Assembly: GCA_020621865.1 (NCBI GenBank)
Contig: JAHRYW010000004.1
Location: 124,001-188,000, forward strand
Length of the DNA: 64,000 nt
Direction of reading: 5' to 3'
Source of the DNA: Betaproteobacteria bacterium
GTDB taxonomy: Bacteria; Pseudomonadota; Gammaproteobacteria; Burkholderiales; Rhodocyclaceae
Shown: in pieces, positions 27,636-36,345 of the stretch
Numbering within the stretch: position 1 is the first letter of the stretch
Layout: each line of letters opens with the position of its first letter
The notes under the pieces: model-generated
Told to the model about the DNA's origin: nothing
Databases searched by the model: none
What the model saw: the letters and a program-made list of their open reading frames with translations, nothing else
Program-made: the position numbers and the translations under genes

Positions 27636-29295
27636 ACGCCACCTGTCCCGCCCGATTTTCCGTCAGCGCCAGCCGATATCCGAGGCTATCGGCCTGCCTG
27701 GCCGCCTGGTATAGGCCGATCCCGAGACCATCTTCGGAAGCGACCGGCTCGTTCATCAAACTCCGGGCTACCTCCTCCGGGATGGCGCTGCCGCTGTCCG
27801 CAACGCTCAACTCACCGGCAACGAAGGCCACGCCAATACTCAGCCCCGGTTCTCGCTGGCGCTTCGCCAGGGCATTCTGCAACAGGTTCTCCGCCACGCT
27901 GTCGTACAAACCGCCGGGCAATGTAGCTTCCGGCTCTGCCCCCCCTCGCCAGTCGACGGCAACGTGAGCATAACGATCCTGCAAGCGCTGCCACCAGAGT
28001 TCCGCATCGAGTCGCTCCGCTTCTGCGGCCTGCGGCGACTGGAGCTTGTCGAGCGTCGCCTTGAGACGATCGGCAATTTGCGGCAACTGCCGGCCAAGCA
28101 AAGCCGCCACCTCGGCCGGTTCACCGGGCTGGGAGGCGGCGTAGCAAAGCGTTTGCAACGACTGCAGCAGATTCTTCACATCGTGCGTCACGCGCGCCCC
28201 GGTCTCGTGGATAGCCTGCACGTACCCCATGCGCTGCAACTCCAAGCTTTGGCGCTTGACCAGATAAAACTCGACGGCCAGCCGCAACAGCCACTCGACA
28301 TGCCAGCGCATGGCCGGTGAGGGCGCATGGCGAAAATGGACGGACAAGGTCAGTTCGTCAGCCTGACAGGTATGACGATGGGCCGATTGCTCGCCGAACT
28401 GGCCGTGCTTGTCACCGGCTTGCCAGGAAACGCCGACAACCCAAGGCATCGCCGCGAGGCGCTGCATGGCTGCCGCCAAAAATTGAGCCGGATCACTGTG
28501 CCGCTCACTCTCTTCGGAAATCTGCACCAGCCATTGCTCGATGGGCATACCCAGGGAAAGTAGATAACGCGAAATCGCCGACCCGACCCCGGAAAACCCT
28601 CCTCTCGGATTCCAGGCCCAAGCCACCAGCAACAAGGCTCCGGCAACGGCCATCGAGGTCTTGACCAGGGATTCGAGATAGCCCGCCCCCCCGACCAGCA
28701 CATAGGCCAGGGCGCCCAGCACGAAAACCGCCATGACCAGGAAAACCAGCATGCCGTAGAAGAGGTCGAAGGCCTCGCCGGATCGCCGATGCCTGGGGTG
28801 CGCCGGAAACAGTAGCAACAGCGGCAGCAGGAAGGGCATGCCGAAAGCCAGCACCTGGCGCAGGTCCTTGTCGATCATGACCGCCGGGGAAATTTCCGGC
28901 ACCACGCCCAGCACCGTCAGACTCAACAGATAACCGAAAGCCAGCAAGTAAGCCGAACGCTCGAAGCGGTTCTCGGTCCACAATACCCGCCCGCCGATCG
29001 ATGCCGCCAGTGCACCACACCAGATCAGCAACAACCAGGGACTGAGCAGCAGCGTCGACGCCAGCACCGCCGCGAGCAACAGCACGCCCTGCCGCGGGGT
29101 AATCCGCCGCTCACCGGCGACGAAGGGTTGCCAGATCAGGAACAAGCCCAAGGCGACCACCCAAAGCAAACGAATCGCCGGAATCTGCCAACCGCCGAAA
29201 GCCAGGGCGTGCAGCGTCAGCAAGTGCGCCGCCAGCAGAAAATGCGGCCAGCCGGCCAGACGAATTGCCAATTTCCCGGAAAACCCGGTGTTCAT
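27613..29295 (-). CDS. Membrane sensor histidine kinase (PrsK-like)
   Basis: The 560-residue protein has about eight membrane helices (residues 15-240), a GAF-like linker region and a C-terminal kinase core. The likely phosphorylated histidine is in RVTHDVKNLLQSL (about residue 375); this HD-x-KN form differs from the common HE-x-RTP box and is like that of PrsK-type kinases. The ATPase domain has NLLQNAL (N box), VADSGSAIPEEV (G1) and DGLGIGLYQA (G2). It is the only plain kinase near the sigma-54 response regulator at 11622 and is divergent from the pilin gene, so these are probable partners. It overlaps the cyclase gene by 23 bp tail-to-tail. Confidence 0.82.
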   Translation of the reverse strand: MNTGFSGKLAIRLAGWPHFLLAAHLLTLHALAFGGWQIPAIRLLWVVALGLFLIWQPFVAGERRITPRQGVLLLAAVLASTLLLSPWLLLIWCGALAASIGGRVLWTENRFERSAYLLAFGYLLSLTVLGVVPEISPAVMIDKDLRQVLAFGMPFLLPLLLLFPAHPRHRRSGEAFDLFYGMLVFLVMAVFVLGALAYVLVGGAGYLESLVKTSMAVAGALLLVAWAWNPRGGFSGVGSAISRYLLSLGMPIEQWLVQISEESERHSDPAQFLAAAMQRLAAMPWVVGVSWQAGDKHGQFGEQSAHRHTCQADELTLSVHFRHAPSPAMRWHVEWLLRLAVEFYLVKRQSLELQRMGYVQAIHETGARVTHDVKNLLQSLQTLCYAASQPGEPAEVAALLGRQLPQIADRLKATLDKLQSPQAAEAERLDAELWWQRLQDRYAHVAVDWRGGAEPEATLPGGLYDSVAENLLQNALAKRQREPGLSIGVAFVAGELSVADSGSAIPEEVARSLMNEPVASEDGLGIGLYQAARQADSLGYRLALTENRAGQVAFTLSWRP

Positions 29296-29375
29296 CTATC
29301 AGACACCCTGTCCATATTTCGACACCGACACAGCCTTTTCGCCCAGACAATTGCCATTTCTACGCCTAAACGCAT

Positions 29376-29391
29376 AGGCATGATATTTGCA
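29376..29391 (+). promoter_or_regulatory. Sigma-54 (-24/-12) promoter of the major pilin gene
   Basis: AGGCATGATATTTGCA carries GG at 29377-29378 and GC at 29389-29390, exactly 10 nt apart, matching the consensus TGGCACG-N4-TTGCA at most positions. Expected start is near 29402, 25 nt before the ATG. A small inverted repeat (GCCTA 29364-29368 / TAGGC 29375-29379) overlaps the -24 box and may be a control site. The probable activator is the regulator at 11622. Confidence 0.78.
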
Positions 29392-29426
29392 CATGTTTAT
29401 TTAGGATATTATTTTCGGAGCATGCC

Positions 29427-30089
29427 ATGAAAAGCCATCAAAAAGGCTTCACCCTCGTCGAAATCGCCATCGTTCTGGTCATTATCGGCCTGTTGCTGGG
29501 CGGCGTACTGAAGGGTCAGGAGTTGATCAACAGCGCCAAGGTGAAGAATCTGGCGAATGATTTCAAGAATGCCCCATTGGCCATCTATGGCTATCAGGAT
29601 CGGTTCCGCGCTGTACCGGGAGACGATCTGCGCGCCGACACCAATTTGCCCGGCGGCGCCGTATCGGATCGAGGAAATGGAAATGGTCGCATCGACGGTG
29701 AATGGAATTCCCAGACCGCGACCGATGAGTCCGCAAAATACTGGCGTGCCGTTCGTCTCTCGAATTTCCTGGCCGGTCCAACTGACATGGCTCAAACCGA
29801 GTACTACCCGATCAATGTCGAAGGTGGTCGAATCGGGATTACCGGGGCGATAACCTCTCAGATACCTATCACTGGCATGACCGGCACCTACGTTTTTTGC
29901 TCCAGCGGGATTCTTGGAAAATACGCACGTCAGCTTGACGCCACCCTGGATGACAACAATACAACGACAGGCTCCGTTCGCGTACGCGCACTGGTTACCG
30001 GCGCTACAGTTGCAGCCCCCGCTGACGCCATCGCTTCGACGACAGCCGATTTTGATACGACGGGCTACACCGTCTGCATGACCTTCTGA
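29427..30089 (+). CDS. Major type IV pilin (MshA-like)
   Basis: This 220-residue prepilin has leader MKSHQKG cut before FTLVEIAIVLVIIGLLLGG; Phe at +1 and Glu at +5 are standard. The head has two cysteines (in FCSSG and the final CMTF) that could form the usual C-terminal disulfide loop. It is monocistronic, with its own sigma-54 promoter upstream, a CGGAG ribosome site and an intrinsic terminator after it, as expected for a highly expressed fibre subunit. An out-of-frame ATG at 29422 gives only Met-Pro-stop. Confidence 0.9.
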   Translation: MKSHQKGFTLVEIAIVLVIIGLLLGGVLKGQELINSAKVKNLANDFKNAPLAIYGYQDRFRAVPGDDLRADTNLPGGAVSDRGNGNGRIDGEWNSQTATDESAKYWRAVRLSNFLAGPTDMAQTEYYPINVEGGRIGITGAITSQIPITGMTGTYVFCSSGILGKYARQLDATLDDNNTTTGSVRVRALVTGATVAAPADAIASTTADFDTTGYTVCMTF

Positions 30090-30112
30090 TTTCAAAACAA
30101 CCATTAATGAAG

Positions 30113-30135
30113 AAGCCCGCCTCAGCGGGCTTTTT
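30113..30135 (+). terminator. Terminator between pilin and antiporter genes
   Basis: An 8-bp stem AAGCCCGC / GCGGGCTT with loop CTCA is followed by a T run. It ends the pilin transcript; the convergent antiporter gene stops at its far edge, so it may serve both directions. Confidence 0.88.
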
Positions 30136-32093
30136 CATTTCTGCAGCAGGCGTTCCTCGGCTGCCATCACGGCCTCCGGCAGACCGAGCACGACAATCAC
30201 GTCGCCTTCCTCAAGCGCCGTTTCCGGCGCCGGTTCCAGCGCCCGGATGCCGCGCCGGCGGATGGCGCTGACTTCGCAGCCCAGTTCCTCGAGATTCAGC
30301 GCGTCCAGTGTCCGGCCGATCCCGGCCGCTCCTTGGGCCAGCAGGACGGAGTGCAGGCGGGGCTGATGTTCGTCGTCCTCGTCGTGGTCGCGATCGCTCA
30401 TGCCGCGATAGAAGCCGCGCAGCAGACTATAGCGCTGCGAGCGGGTCTGGCGGATGCGCTTGAGAACCCGATTGATCGGCACGCCGACCAGCACCAGCGC
30501 GTGCGAGGCGAGCATCAGGCTGGCCTCGAGCACCTCGGGCACCACTTCGGCCGCGCCGGCACGCGCCAGGCGTTCCATATCCCGCTCGTCGGCGGTGCGC
30601 ACCACCACCGGAACCTCGGGGCGCAATTCCTGGACGTGATGCAGCACTTTCTCGGCCAAATGGGTGTCACTGAAGGTAACGATCACCACGCTGGCTCGCA
30701 TCAGCCCGGCCGCCATCAGCGCCTCCTTGCGCCCGACATCGCCATAGACGACGTTCTCGCCCCCGGCCGCGGCCTCCCGGACACGCTCCGGGTCCATGTC
30801 CAGGGCGACGTAGTTGATATCTTCCTGGGCGAGGAATCGGGCCAGATACTGCCCGTTGCGACCGAAGCCGCAGAGAATGGCGTGTTTTTCGGAGCCCATC
30901 GACTGGGCGGCAATCCGCGTCAGTTGCATGGAGCGCATAAGCCATTCGCTGGCTACGAAACGGACGACGATACGCTCGCTGAAATGAATGATGAACGGTG
31001 CGATCAGCATCGAGAGCACCAGCACCGTCAACGCGATCTGCTGGACCTCCCTGGGCAAACGGATAATTTCACCGAGCAGCACGAAACCGAACTCGCCGCC
31101 GGCGCAAAGCCAGAGTGCCGAACGGATAGCGTTACCCGGCGAAGCCCCCAAGCGCCATGACAGCAACCCCACCAGCAGCGACTTGATCAGCAGCAGGGCC
31201 AGCAGGGAGGCCAGAATCTGCCACCACAGGCCGACCAGGATGTGCAGGTCGAGCTTGACGCCGATGGTGACGAAAAACAGCCCCATCAGCACGTCGCGGA
31301 AGGGCTTGATGTCTTCTTCCACCTGCAGCTTGTATTCGGTTTCTGATATCAGCATGCCGGCGACGAAGGCCCCCAAGGCCAGCGACAGCCCGGCCAACTC
31401 GGTAATCGTCGCCAGACTGAGGGTAATCAGCAAGACGTTGAGAACGAAAACCTCGGACGATTTGGCGCGTGCCACGAAGTAGAACCACTTGCGCATCAAG
31501 CGCTGGCCGAAAACGAGAATCACGGCCAGGACCACGACGGCCTTGAGCAGCGCGATACCGAGCAGCATGGCCAACTGCTCGGGCGGCTGGGTCAGCGAGG
31601 GAAGAATGATCAGGAAGGGCACCACGGCCAGGTCCTGGAACAACAGCACGCCCATGATTTCTCGGCCATGCGCTGAATCGAGCTGCAAACGTTCGGCCAG
31701 CAGCTTGGTCAGGACGGCCGTGGACGACATGGCAAAAACTGCCCCGAGCGCAATGCCGATCTGCCAGCCGACGCCGAGCAACTTGAGCAGGCCGGCGATC
31801 ACCAGCAGCGTAGCGAGCACCTGCATCAGCCCTAGACCGAATACGATGCGCTTCATCGCATACAACTTGGGCAGGGAGAACTCCAGGCCGATCGAGAACA
31901 TCAGAAAGACGACACCGAACTCGGCCAGGTATTCGGCCCGGTGGATGTCGCCCATCAGGTTCAGTGCGTGCGGCCCGATGACGCTGCCAACGAACAGGTA
32001 GCCAAGCACGGGCGGCAGATTGAAGCGACGGCAGAAAACCACGGCCAGCACCGAGGCACCAAGCAACAGAAGGACGAGGGAGAGTGCGCTCAA
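30135..32093 (-). CDS. CPA2-family cation/proton antiporter with TrkA domains (KefB/YbaL-like)
   Basis: This 652-residue protein has about 12 membrane helices (residues 1-385) with the Na/H exchanger fold (GLEFSLPKL; FAMSSTAVLTKLL). A cytoplasmic TrkA-N domain follows (about 405-520; HAILCGFGRNGQYLARFL is the nucleotide-binding Gly motif) and a TrkA-C domain (about 565-650). Such proteins move K+ or Na+ against H+ and are gated by nucleotides or glutathione adducts. The start is a TTG at 32093; a better start is not evident. It is divergent from kdsD, 53 bp away. Confidence 0.92.
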   Translation of the reverse strand: MSALSLVLLLLGASVLAVVFCRRFNLPPVLGYLFVGSVIGPHALNLMGDIHRAEYLAEFGVVFLMFSIGLEFSLPKLYAMKRIVFGLGLMQVLATLLVIAGLLKLLGVGWQIGIALGAVFAMSSTAVLTKLLAERLQLDSAHGREIMGVLLFQDLAVVPFLIILPSLTQPPEQLAMLLGIALLKAVVVLAVILVFGQRLMRKWFYFVARAKSSEVFVLNVLLITLSLATITELAGLSLALGAFVAGMLISETEYKLQVEEDIKPFRDVLMGLFFVTIGVKLDLHILVGLWWQILASLLALLLIKSLLVGLLSWRLGASPGNAIRSALWLCAGGEFGFVLLGEIIRLPREVQQIALTVLVLSMLIAPFIIHFSERIVVRFVASEWLMRSMQLTRIAAQSMGSEKHAILCGFGRNGQYLARFLAQEDINYVALDMDPERVREAAAGGENVVYGDVGRKEALMAAGLMRASVVIVTFSDTHLAEKVLHHVQELRPEVPVVVRTADERDMERLARAGAAEVVPEVLEASLMLASHALVLVGVPINRVLKRIRQTRSQRYSLLRGFYRGMSDRDHDEDDEHQPRLHSVLLAQGAAGIGRTLDALNLEELGCEVSAIRRRGIRALEPAPETALEEGDVIVVLGLPEAVMAAEERLLQK

Positions 32094-32114
32094 GGGCCGG
32101 TTTCACGATTCAGG

Positions 32115-32120
32115 TATACT
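32115..32120 (+). promoter_or_regulatory. Candidate -10 box for kdsD
   Basis: TATACT lies 27 nt before the kdsD ATG, in the short divergent gap with the antiporter gene. No good -35 hexamer is seen at normal spacing. Confidence 0.4.
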
Positions 32121-32146
32121 TCGGCCATCATAACCGCAGCCAGCTC

Positions 32147-33145
32147 ATGAACCCAAGCCCCTCCCCCCATCGTTTTTCGCCGGAACGCGCTCTGGAACTG
32201 GGTCGCCAGACCCTGAGCATCGAGGCGGCCGCAGTCGACGCCCTGAAAGACCGGATCAACGGCGATTTCGCCGCCGCCATCGAGCTGATCCTCAACTGTC
32301 ACGGCCGCCTGATTGTCAGCGGCATGGGCAAATCTGGCCACATCGCGCGCAAGATCGCGGCAACCATGGCCAGCACCGGCACCCCGGCCTACTTCGTCCA
32401 TCCGGCCGAGGCCAGCCACGGCGATCTCGGCATGATCACCCGCAACGACATCCTGCTCGCCCTCTCCAATTCCGGCGAATCGGAAGAACTGCTACGCATC
32501 GTTCCGGCGGTCAAACGCCAGGGGGCACGGGTCATTGCGATGACCGGCGTGTCGACCTCGACGCTGGCCCGCGAAGCCGATATCCATCTCGACGCCGGTG
32601 TCGAACAGGAAGCCTGCCCGCACAACCTGGCACCGACGGCCAGCACGACCGCAGCGCTGGCGCTTGGCGACGCCTTGGCCGTTGCGTTGCTCGACGCCCG
32701 CGGCTTCGGACCGGAAGATTTCGCCCGCTCGCATCCCGGCGGGTCGCTCGGCCGCCGCCTGCTGACCCATGTCCGCGATGTCATGCGCGCTGGCGACAAG
32801 GTGCCGGCTATCGCCCCGACCACCGGCATCACCGATGCCATCGTCGCCATGTCGCGCGGCGGACTCGGTCTGGTGGCGATCACCGACCCGGCCAACGCGG
32901 TCATCGGTATTTTCACCGACGGCGACCTGCGCCGCGCCTTCGAAAAGCGCATCGACCTGCAGCAGGGCGACATCGCCTCGGTCATGCACCCGGGGCCACA
33001 AACCATCGGCCCCGACCGCCTGGCCGTCGAGGCCGTCGAAATGATGGAACGCCTGCGCATCAATGGCCTGCTCGTCGTCGATGCCGACAAGCGCCTGATC
33101 GGCGCACTGAACATGCACGATCTCTTCACTGCCAAGGTCATCTGA
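32147..33145 (+). CDS. kdsD: D-arabinose 5-phosphate isomerase
   Basis: This 332-residue enzyme converts ribulose 5-phosphate to arabinose 5-phosphate, the first step toward Kdo of LPS. The SIS domain (about residues 40-180) has SGMGKSGHIARKIAATMAST and the catalytic-site ALSNSGESEELL and CPHNLAPTASTTAALALGDALA stretches; two CBS domains fill the C-terminal third. The ATG at 32147 gives the normal start; the upstream frame to 32084 crosses the promoter. It overlaps kdsC by one base (TGATG). Confidence 0.96.
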   Translation: MNPSPSPHRFSPERALELGRQTLSIEAAAVDALKDRINGDFAAAIELILNCHGRLIVSGMGKSGHIARKIAATMASTGTPAYFVHPAEASHGDLGMITRNDILLALSNSGESEELLRIVPAVKRQGARVIAMTGVSTSTLAREADIHLDAGVEQEACPHNLAPTASTTAALALGDALAVALLDARGFGPEDFARSHPGGSLGRRLLTHVRDVMRAGDKVPAIAPTTGITDAIVAMSRGGLGLVAITDPANAVIGIFTDGDLRRAFEKRIDLQQGDIASVMHPGPQTIGPDRLAVEAVEMMERLRINGLLVVDADKRLIGALNMHDLFTAKVI

Positions 33146-33672
33146 TGGACGCCAAAACCCGCGCCGCCCGCATCAAGCTCGTCGCCTTCGACATCGACGG
33201 CGTGATGACCGACGGCGGCCTGCACTACACCGACGACGGCCACGAACTGAAGACCTTCAACGTCCAGGACGGGCTCGGCATCGTGCTGTTAAAGCGAGTC
33301 GGCATCGAAGTGGCGATCATCACCGGCCGCAACTCCGGCGTCGTCGCCTGCCGCGCCGCCGACCTCGGGGTTTCCCATGTTTATCAGGGCGTCGGTGACA
33401 AGCATTCGGTTGCAGCCAAGTTGCTTGAGCAGCTTGGCCTCGACTGGTCCGAGCTCGCTTTCATGGGCGACGACCTGATCGACCTGCGCACCATGGGCCA
33501 ATGCGGTTTTGCCATCGCCCCGGCCAATGCCCGCCCGATCGCCAAGGAACGCGCCCATGTCGTGACCGAGGCTGGCGGCGGCCAGGGCGCCGTACGCGAA
33601 GCCATCGAATTCATCCTCGCCGCCCAGGGCAAGCTGGAAGCCGCCTTCGCGCCTTATCTTGAGGCGCAATGA
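33145..33672 (+). CDS. kdsC: Kdo-8-phosphate phosphatase
   Basis: This 175-residue capless HAD phosphatase has nucleophile motif I AFDIDGVMTDGG (about residues 13-24), motif II IITGRNS (about 56-62) and motif IV FMGDDLIDL (about 108-116). It removes phosphate from Kdo-8-phosphate. Coupled to kdsD upstream and overlapping lptC by 4 nt. Confidence 0.96.
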   Translation: MDAKTRAARIKLVAFDIDGVMTDGGLHYTDDGHELKTFNVQDGLGIVLLKRVGIEVAIITGRNSGVVACRAADLGVSHVYQGVGDKHSVAAKLLEQLGLDWSELAFMGDDLIDLRTMGQCGFAIAPANARPIAKERAHVVTEAGGGQGAVREAIEFILAAQGKLEAAFAPYLEAQ

Positions 33673-34250
33673 AGCACTGGCCCAGCCAACTCTTCCCGAT
33701 CATCATCCTGGCCCTGCTGGCCGGGCTGACGTTCTGGCTGCAAGGCCGGGTCGGCACCGACGAAAGCCGACACGACGGCAAACTCCGGCATGACCCGGAT
33801 GCCATTGCCGAAAACTTCGTCGCCAAACGCTTTGACGAGGCCGGGCAGCTGAAATACCAGCTGGCCGCCCCCTATCTTGAGCACTATCCGGACGACGACA
33901 CGTCGGAAGTCAAGTCGCCGACCCTGGTCAGCTATCGCGCCGACAAACCGCCGGTCACCGTCACCGCCGACCATGCGACCTACACCGCCCAGGGCGAAAT
34001 CGCCTATCTCCGGGACAACGTCCGGCTGACCCGCGCTGCGACCGGCGGCCATCCGGAACTGGTCGCCACCACCCCCGACCTGACGGTCCACACCGAAGCC
34101 GGCATCGCCTTTACCGAAAGCCCGGTCAAGATTACCCAGGGACAGTCCTGGATCACCGGCGTCGGCGCCCATATCGACAACAATGCGTCCACCTTCGTTC
34201 TGCAATCGCAGGTCAAAGGCCAATTCATCCGATCCAGAGCCACGCCATGA
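33669..34250 (+). CDS. lptC: LPS export protein LptC
   Basis: This 193-residue protein has one N-terminal membrane anchor (LFPIIILALLAGLTFWLQG) and a periplasmic beta-jellyroll OstA-like domain that passes LPS from LptBFG to LptA. The segment YHDPDAIAENFVAKRFDEAGQLKYQL-like region (about residues 38-63) is typical. ATGA overlaps join it to kdsC and lptA. Confidence 0.92.
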   Translation: MKHWPSQLFPIIILALLAGLTFWLQGRVGTDESRHDGKLRHDPDAIAENFVAKRFDEAGQLKYQLAAPYLEHYPDDDTSEVKSPTLVSYRADKPPVTVTADHATYTAQGEIAYLRDNVRLTRAATGGHPELVATTPDLTVHTEAGIAFTESPVKITQGQSWITGVGAHIDNNASTFVLQSQVKGQFIRSRATP

Positions 34251-34849
34251 ACCTTCGCCTCGCCACGCTCACCCTTTGCCTGCTTGCCGCGCTTCCCGCC
34301 CATGCCGAACGCGCCGATCGCAACAAGCCGATGCTGCTGGAGGCCAACCGCGTGTCGATCGACGACGCCAAAAAAATCCAGATCCTTGAAGGCGACGTCG
34401 TAATCAGCAAGGGAACGATGGTCCTCAAGGCCGACCGCATCGTGATCACCGAAGACAAATACGGCTTCCAGAAGGGCACCGCCTTCGCCGGCAAGAACGG
34501 CCTTGCCCGCTTCCGCCAGAAACTCGAGGGCAAGGAGCAATACATGGAAGGCGAAGCCGAGCGCATCGAGTACAACACCAACAGCGAAGTGGCCGAACTG
34601 TTCCATCGCGCCTGGGTGAAGAGTGGCGACGACGAAGTCCGCGGCGATTACATCTGGTACGACGCGGTCAGCGAAAAATACCTGGTCACCGCCGGCGAAA
34701 CCCAGGCCCCGAATACGCCGCCGCCGCGCGTGCGCGCCGTCATCCAGCCGAAAGGCAAGGAAAGCGAAGCGGAGCGGCCGGCCAGCCGCGGCGAACGCCT
34801 GGAACTCAAGGGTTCCGGCGGACTGGCCCCGCAAAATGCACAGCAATAG
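34247..34849 (+). CDS. lptA: LPS transport periplasmic bridge protein LptA
   Basis: This 200-residue protein has a signal peptide (LATLTLCLLAALPAHA) and the OstA/LptA domain (about residues 30-150; NKPMLLEANRVSIDDAKKIQ, YKGNV-type repeats such as LEGDVVISKGTMVLKADRIV). The C-terminal 40 residues are Pro/Lys/Glu-rich and probably disordered. In many betaproteobacteria lptB and rpoN follow; here the next genes are phasins 232 bp on. Confidence 0.93.
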   Translation: MNLRLATLTLCLLAALPAHAERADRNKPMLLEANRVSIDDAKKIQILEGDVVISKGTMVLKADRIVITEDKYGFQKGTAFAGKNGLARFRQKLEGKEQYMEGEAERIEYNTNSEVAELFHRAWVKSGDDEVRGDYIWYDAVSEKYLVTAGETQAPNTPPPRVRAVIQPKGKESEAERPASRGERLELKGSGGLAPQNAQQ

Positions 34850-34934
34850 TGCATCGCCGCGAAAACTGCCAAAATGACGACTTTGCTCAGCCTTAAAAAT
34901 AACGATAACGAACTGATTTCAAACAACTAACACT

Positions 34935-34955
34935 TTATTGTGCACTGCACAATAA
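34935..34955. promoter_or_regulatory. 21-bp perfect palindrome upstream of the phasin promoter
   Basis: TTATTGTGCA - C - TGCACAATAA is a perfect dyad ending 6 bp before the -35 box. A second small dyad, TGTTG-A-CAACA (34959-34969), covers the -35. TGC/GCA-containing dyads before phasin genes are typical binding places for the PHA-responsive repressor PhaR; assignment to PhaR is inference. Confidence 0.65.
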
Positions 34956-34960
34956 TTTTG

Positions 34961-34988
34961 TTGACAACAGCACAATCCTCCCTATAAT
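34961..34988 (+). promoter_or_regulatory. Strong sigma-70 promoter of the phasin genes
   Basis: TTGACA at 34961-34966 and TATAAT at 34983-34988 both match consensus perfectly with a 16-nt spacer. The transcript would start near 34995, giving an ~87-nt leader before phasin 1. Confidence 0.9.
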
Positions 34989-35081
34989 TAAGGCCATGGT
35001 GCGGCGCAACATCCGCGGATGAAAATGCCCGTAAAGAATTTAGCCCGTTCCGAATGAACCTTAATTTTTAGGAGATGATCC

Positions 35082-35630
35082 ATGTTCACCACCCCTGAGC
35101 AATTCGCTGCCGCCAACAAGGCCACTGTCGATTCCCTGCTGTCCCTGGCCAATACCGCCCTGGCTTCCGCCGAGCGCATCGCCGCCCTGAACCTGAACAC
35201 CGCCCGCTCGGTCCTGGAAGATTCCGTCTCCAGCACCAAGGCCCTGCTCGGCGCCAAGGATGTCCAGGAAGCGATCACCATCCAGGCTTCGCTGGCCCAG
35301 CCGAATGTCGAGAAGGCCGTTGCCTACTCGCGTTCCGTTTATGAAATCTCGGCCCAGACCCAGGAAGAGCTGTCCAAGATGGTTGAAGGCCAGTTCGGCG
35401 AATTCCAGAAGACCGTTGCCGGTCTGCTGGACAAGGCTGCCAAGTCTGCCCCGGCTGGTTCCGACGTTGCCGTCGCTGCCGTCAAGAGCGCCATCGCTGC
35501 CGCCAACTCCGCTTTCGACAACATGAACAAGGCTGCCAAGCAAGTCGCCGAGATCACCGAAGCCAACGTTGCCGCCGCCACCAACGCCACCGTCAAGGCC
35601 GTGACCACCGCCGCCAAGGCCAAGAAGTAA
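35082..35630 (+). CDS. phaP: Phasin family protein 1
   Basis: This 182-residue amphipathic helical protein of the phasin family coats polyhydroxyalkanoate granules. Features: FTTPEQFAAANKATVDSLL start, SAKDxxE-type turn (LLGAKDVQEAITIQASLAQPN), QEELSKMVEGQF, and an Ala/Lys-rich tail. It has an AGGAGA ribosome site, a consensus promoter and its own terminator, so it is expected to be abundant. Phasin 2 downstream is a paralogue. Confidence 0.93.
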   Translation: MFTTPEQFAAANKATVDSLLSLANTALASAERIAALNLNTARSVLEDSVSSTKALLGAKDVQEAITIQASLAQPNVEKAVAYSRSVYEISAQTQEELSKMVEGQFGEFQKTVAGLLDKAAKSAPAGSDVAVAAVKSAIAAANSAFDNMNKAAKQVAEITEANVAAATNATVKAVTTAAKAKK

Positions 35631-35639
35631 TCAGTTTCG

Positions 35640-35665
35640 AAACCCCCGCTTCGGCGGGGGTTTTT
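35640..35665 (+). terminator. Terminator between the two phasin genes
   Basis: A 9-bp stem AACCCCCGC / GCGGGGGTT with a TTCG tetraloop and five or more T lies just after phasin 1. It would limit read-through into phasin 2, lowering its expression unless it has another promoter. Confidence 0.92.
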
Positions 35666-35706
35666 CGTTTCATCCGCAGCACCCTACTAAAAAACTGGAG
35701 ATGATG

Positions 35707-36282
35707 ATGAGCAACCCGAATTTCGAACAACTGACCGCCGCCCAAAAAGCCAACGCCGAAGTCATGATGACCCTGCTGCGCACCGCCTTCGATGGCGTCG
35801 AGCGCCTGACGGCCCTGAACATGGCTGCTTCCCGCGAGTTCTTCAACAACACGGTTGCCAACGCCCAGCAACTGCTGTCGGCCAAGGACGCCGCTGCCGT
35901 CGCCAAGCTGAACAGCGAACTGGCCCAGCCGAACGTCGACAAGCTGGTCGGTTACTCGCGCAGCGTCTATGACCTGGTCACCGAGATGCAGAAGGAAATC
36001 ACCTCGGTCATGGAAGCCCAGTACAGCAGCTTCACCAAGAATGCCGCTTCCGCCGTCGAGAAGGCCAAGGCCTCTGCTCCGGTCGGTGGCGACGTTTTCG
36101 CCGCCACCATGCAGTCGATGCTCGGCGCCTCGACCAAGGCTTTCGACCAAATGACCTCGATGGCCAAGCAACTCTCCGACATCGCCGAAGCCAATGTCCA
36201 GGCCGCCGCCAAGACGACCAAGGCCGTTACCCCGGCCAAGAGCGCGACCGCCGCTGCCGCCAAGAAGGCCGCCGCCAAGTAA
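35707..36282 (+). CDS. phaP: Phasin family protein 2
   Basis: This 191-residue phasin is about the size of phasin 1 and shares its framework (SAKDAAAVAKLNSELAQPN, YSRSVYDLVTEMQKEI). Three ATG codons are in tandem at 35701, 35704 and 35707; the CTGGAG ribosome site ends 1 nt before the first, so the third gives normal spacing. The tail is Ala/Lys/Thr-rich. No separate promoter was seen in the 70-bp gap after the phasin 1 terminator. Confidence 0.92.
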   Translation: MSNPNFEQLTAAQKANAEVMMTLLRTAFDGVERLTALNMAASREFFNNTVANAQQLLSAKDAAAVAKLNSELAQPNVDKLVGYSRSVYDLVTEMQKEITSVMEAQYSSFTKNAASAVEKAKASAPVGGDVFAATMQSMLGASTKAFDQMTSMAKQLSDIAEANVQAAAKTTKAVTPAKSATAAAAKKAAAK

Positions 36283-36301
36283 TCCGGCGCCCACCGGCCA
36301 G

Positions 36302-36333
36302 AAAAATGCCCGCGAGTCACGCGGGCATTTTTA
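36302..36333 (+). terminator. Terminator after phasin 2
   Basis: A 12-bp stem AAAATGCCCGCG / CGCGGGCATTTT with a 5-nt loop AGTCA and a T run lies 20 nt past the stop. Confidence 0.9.
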
Positions 36334-36345
36334 CGTCTACCGGCC

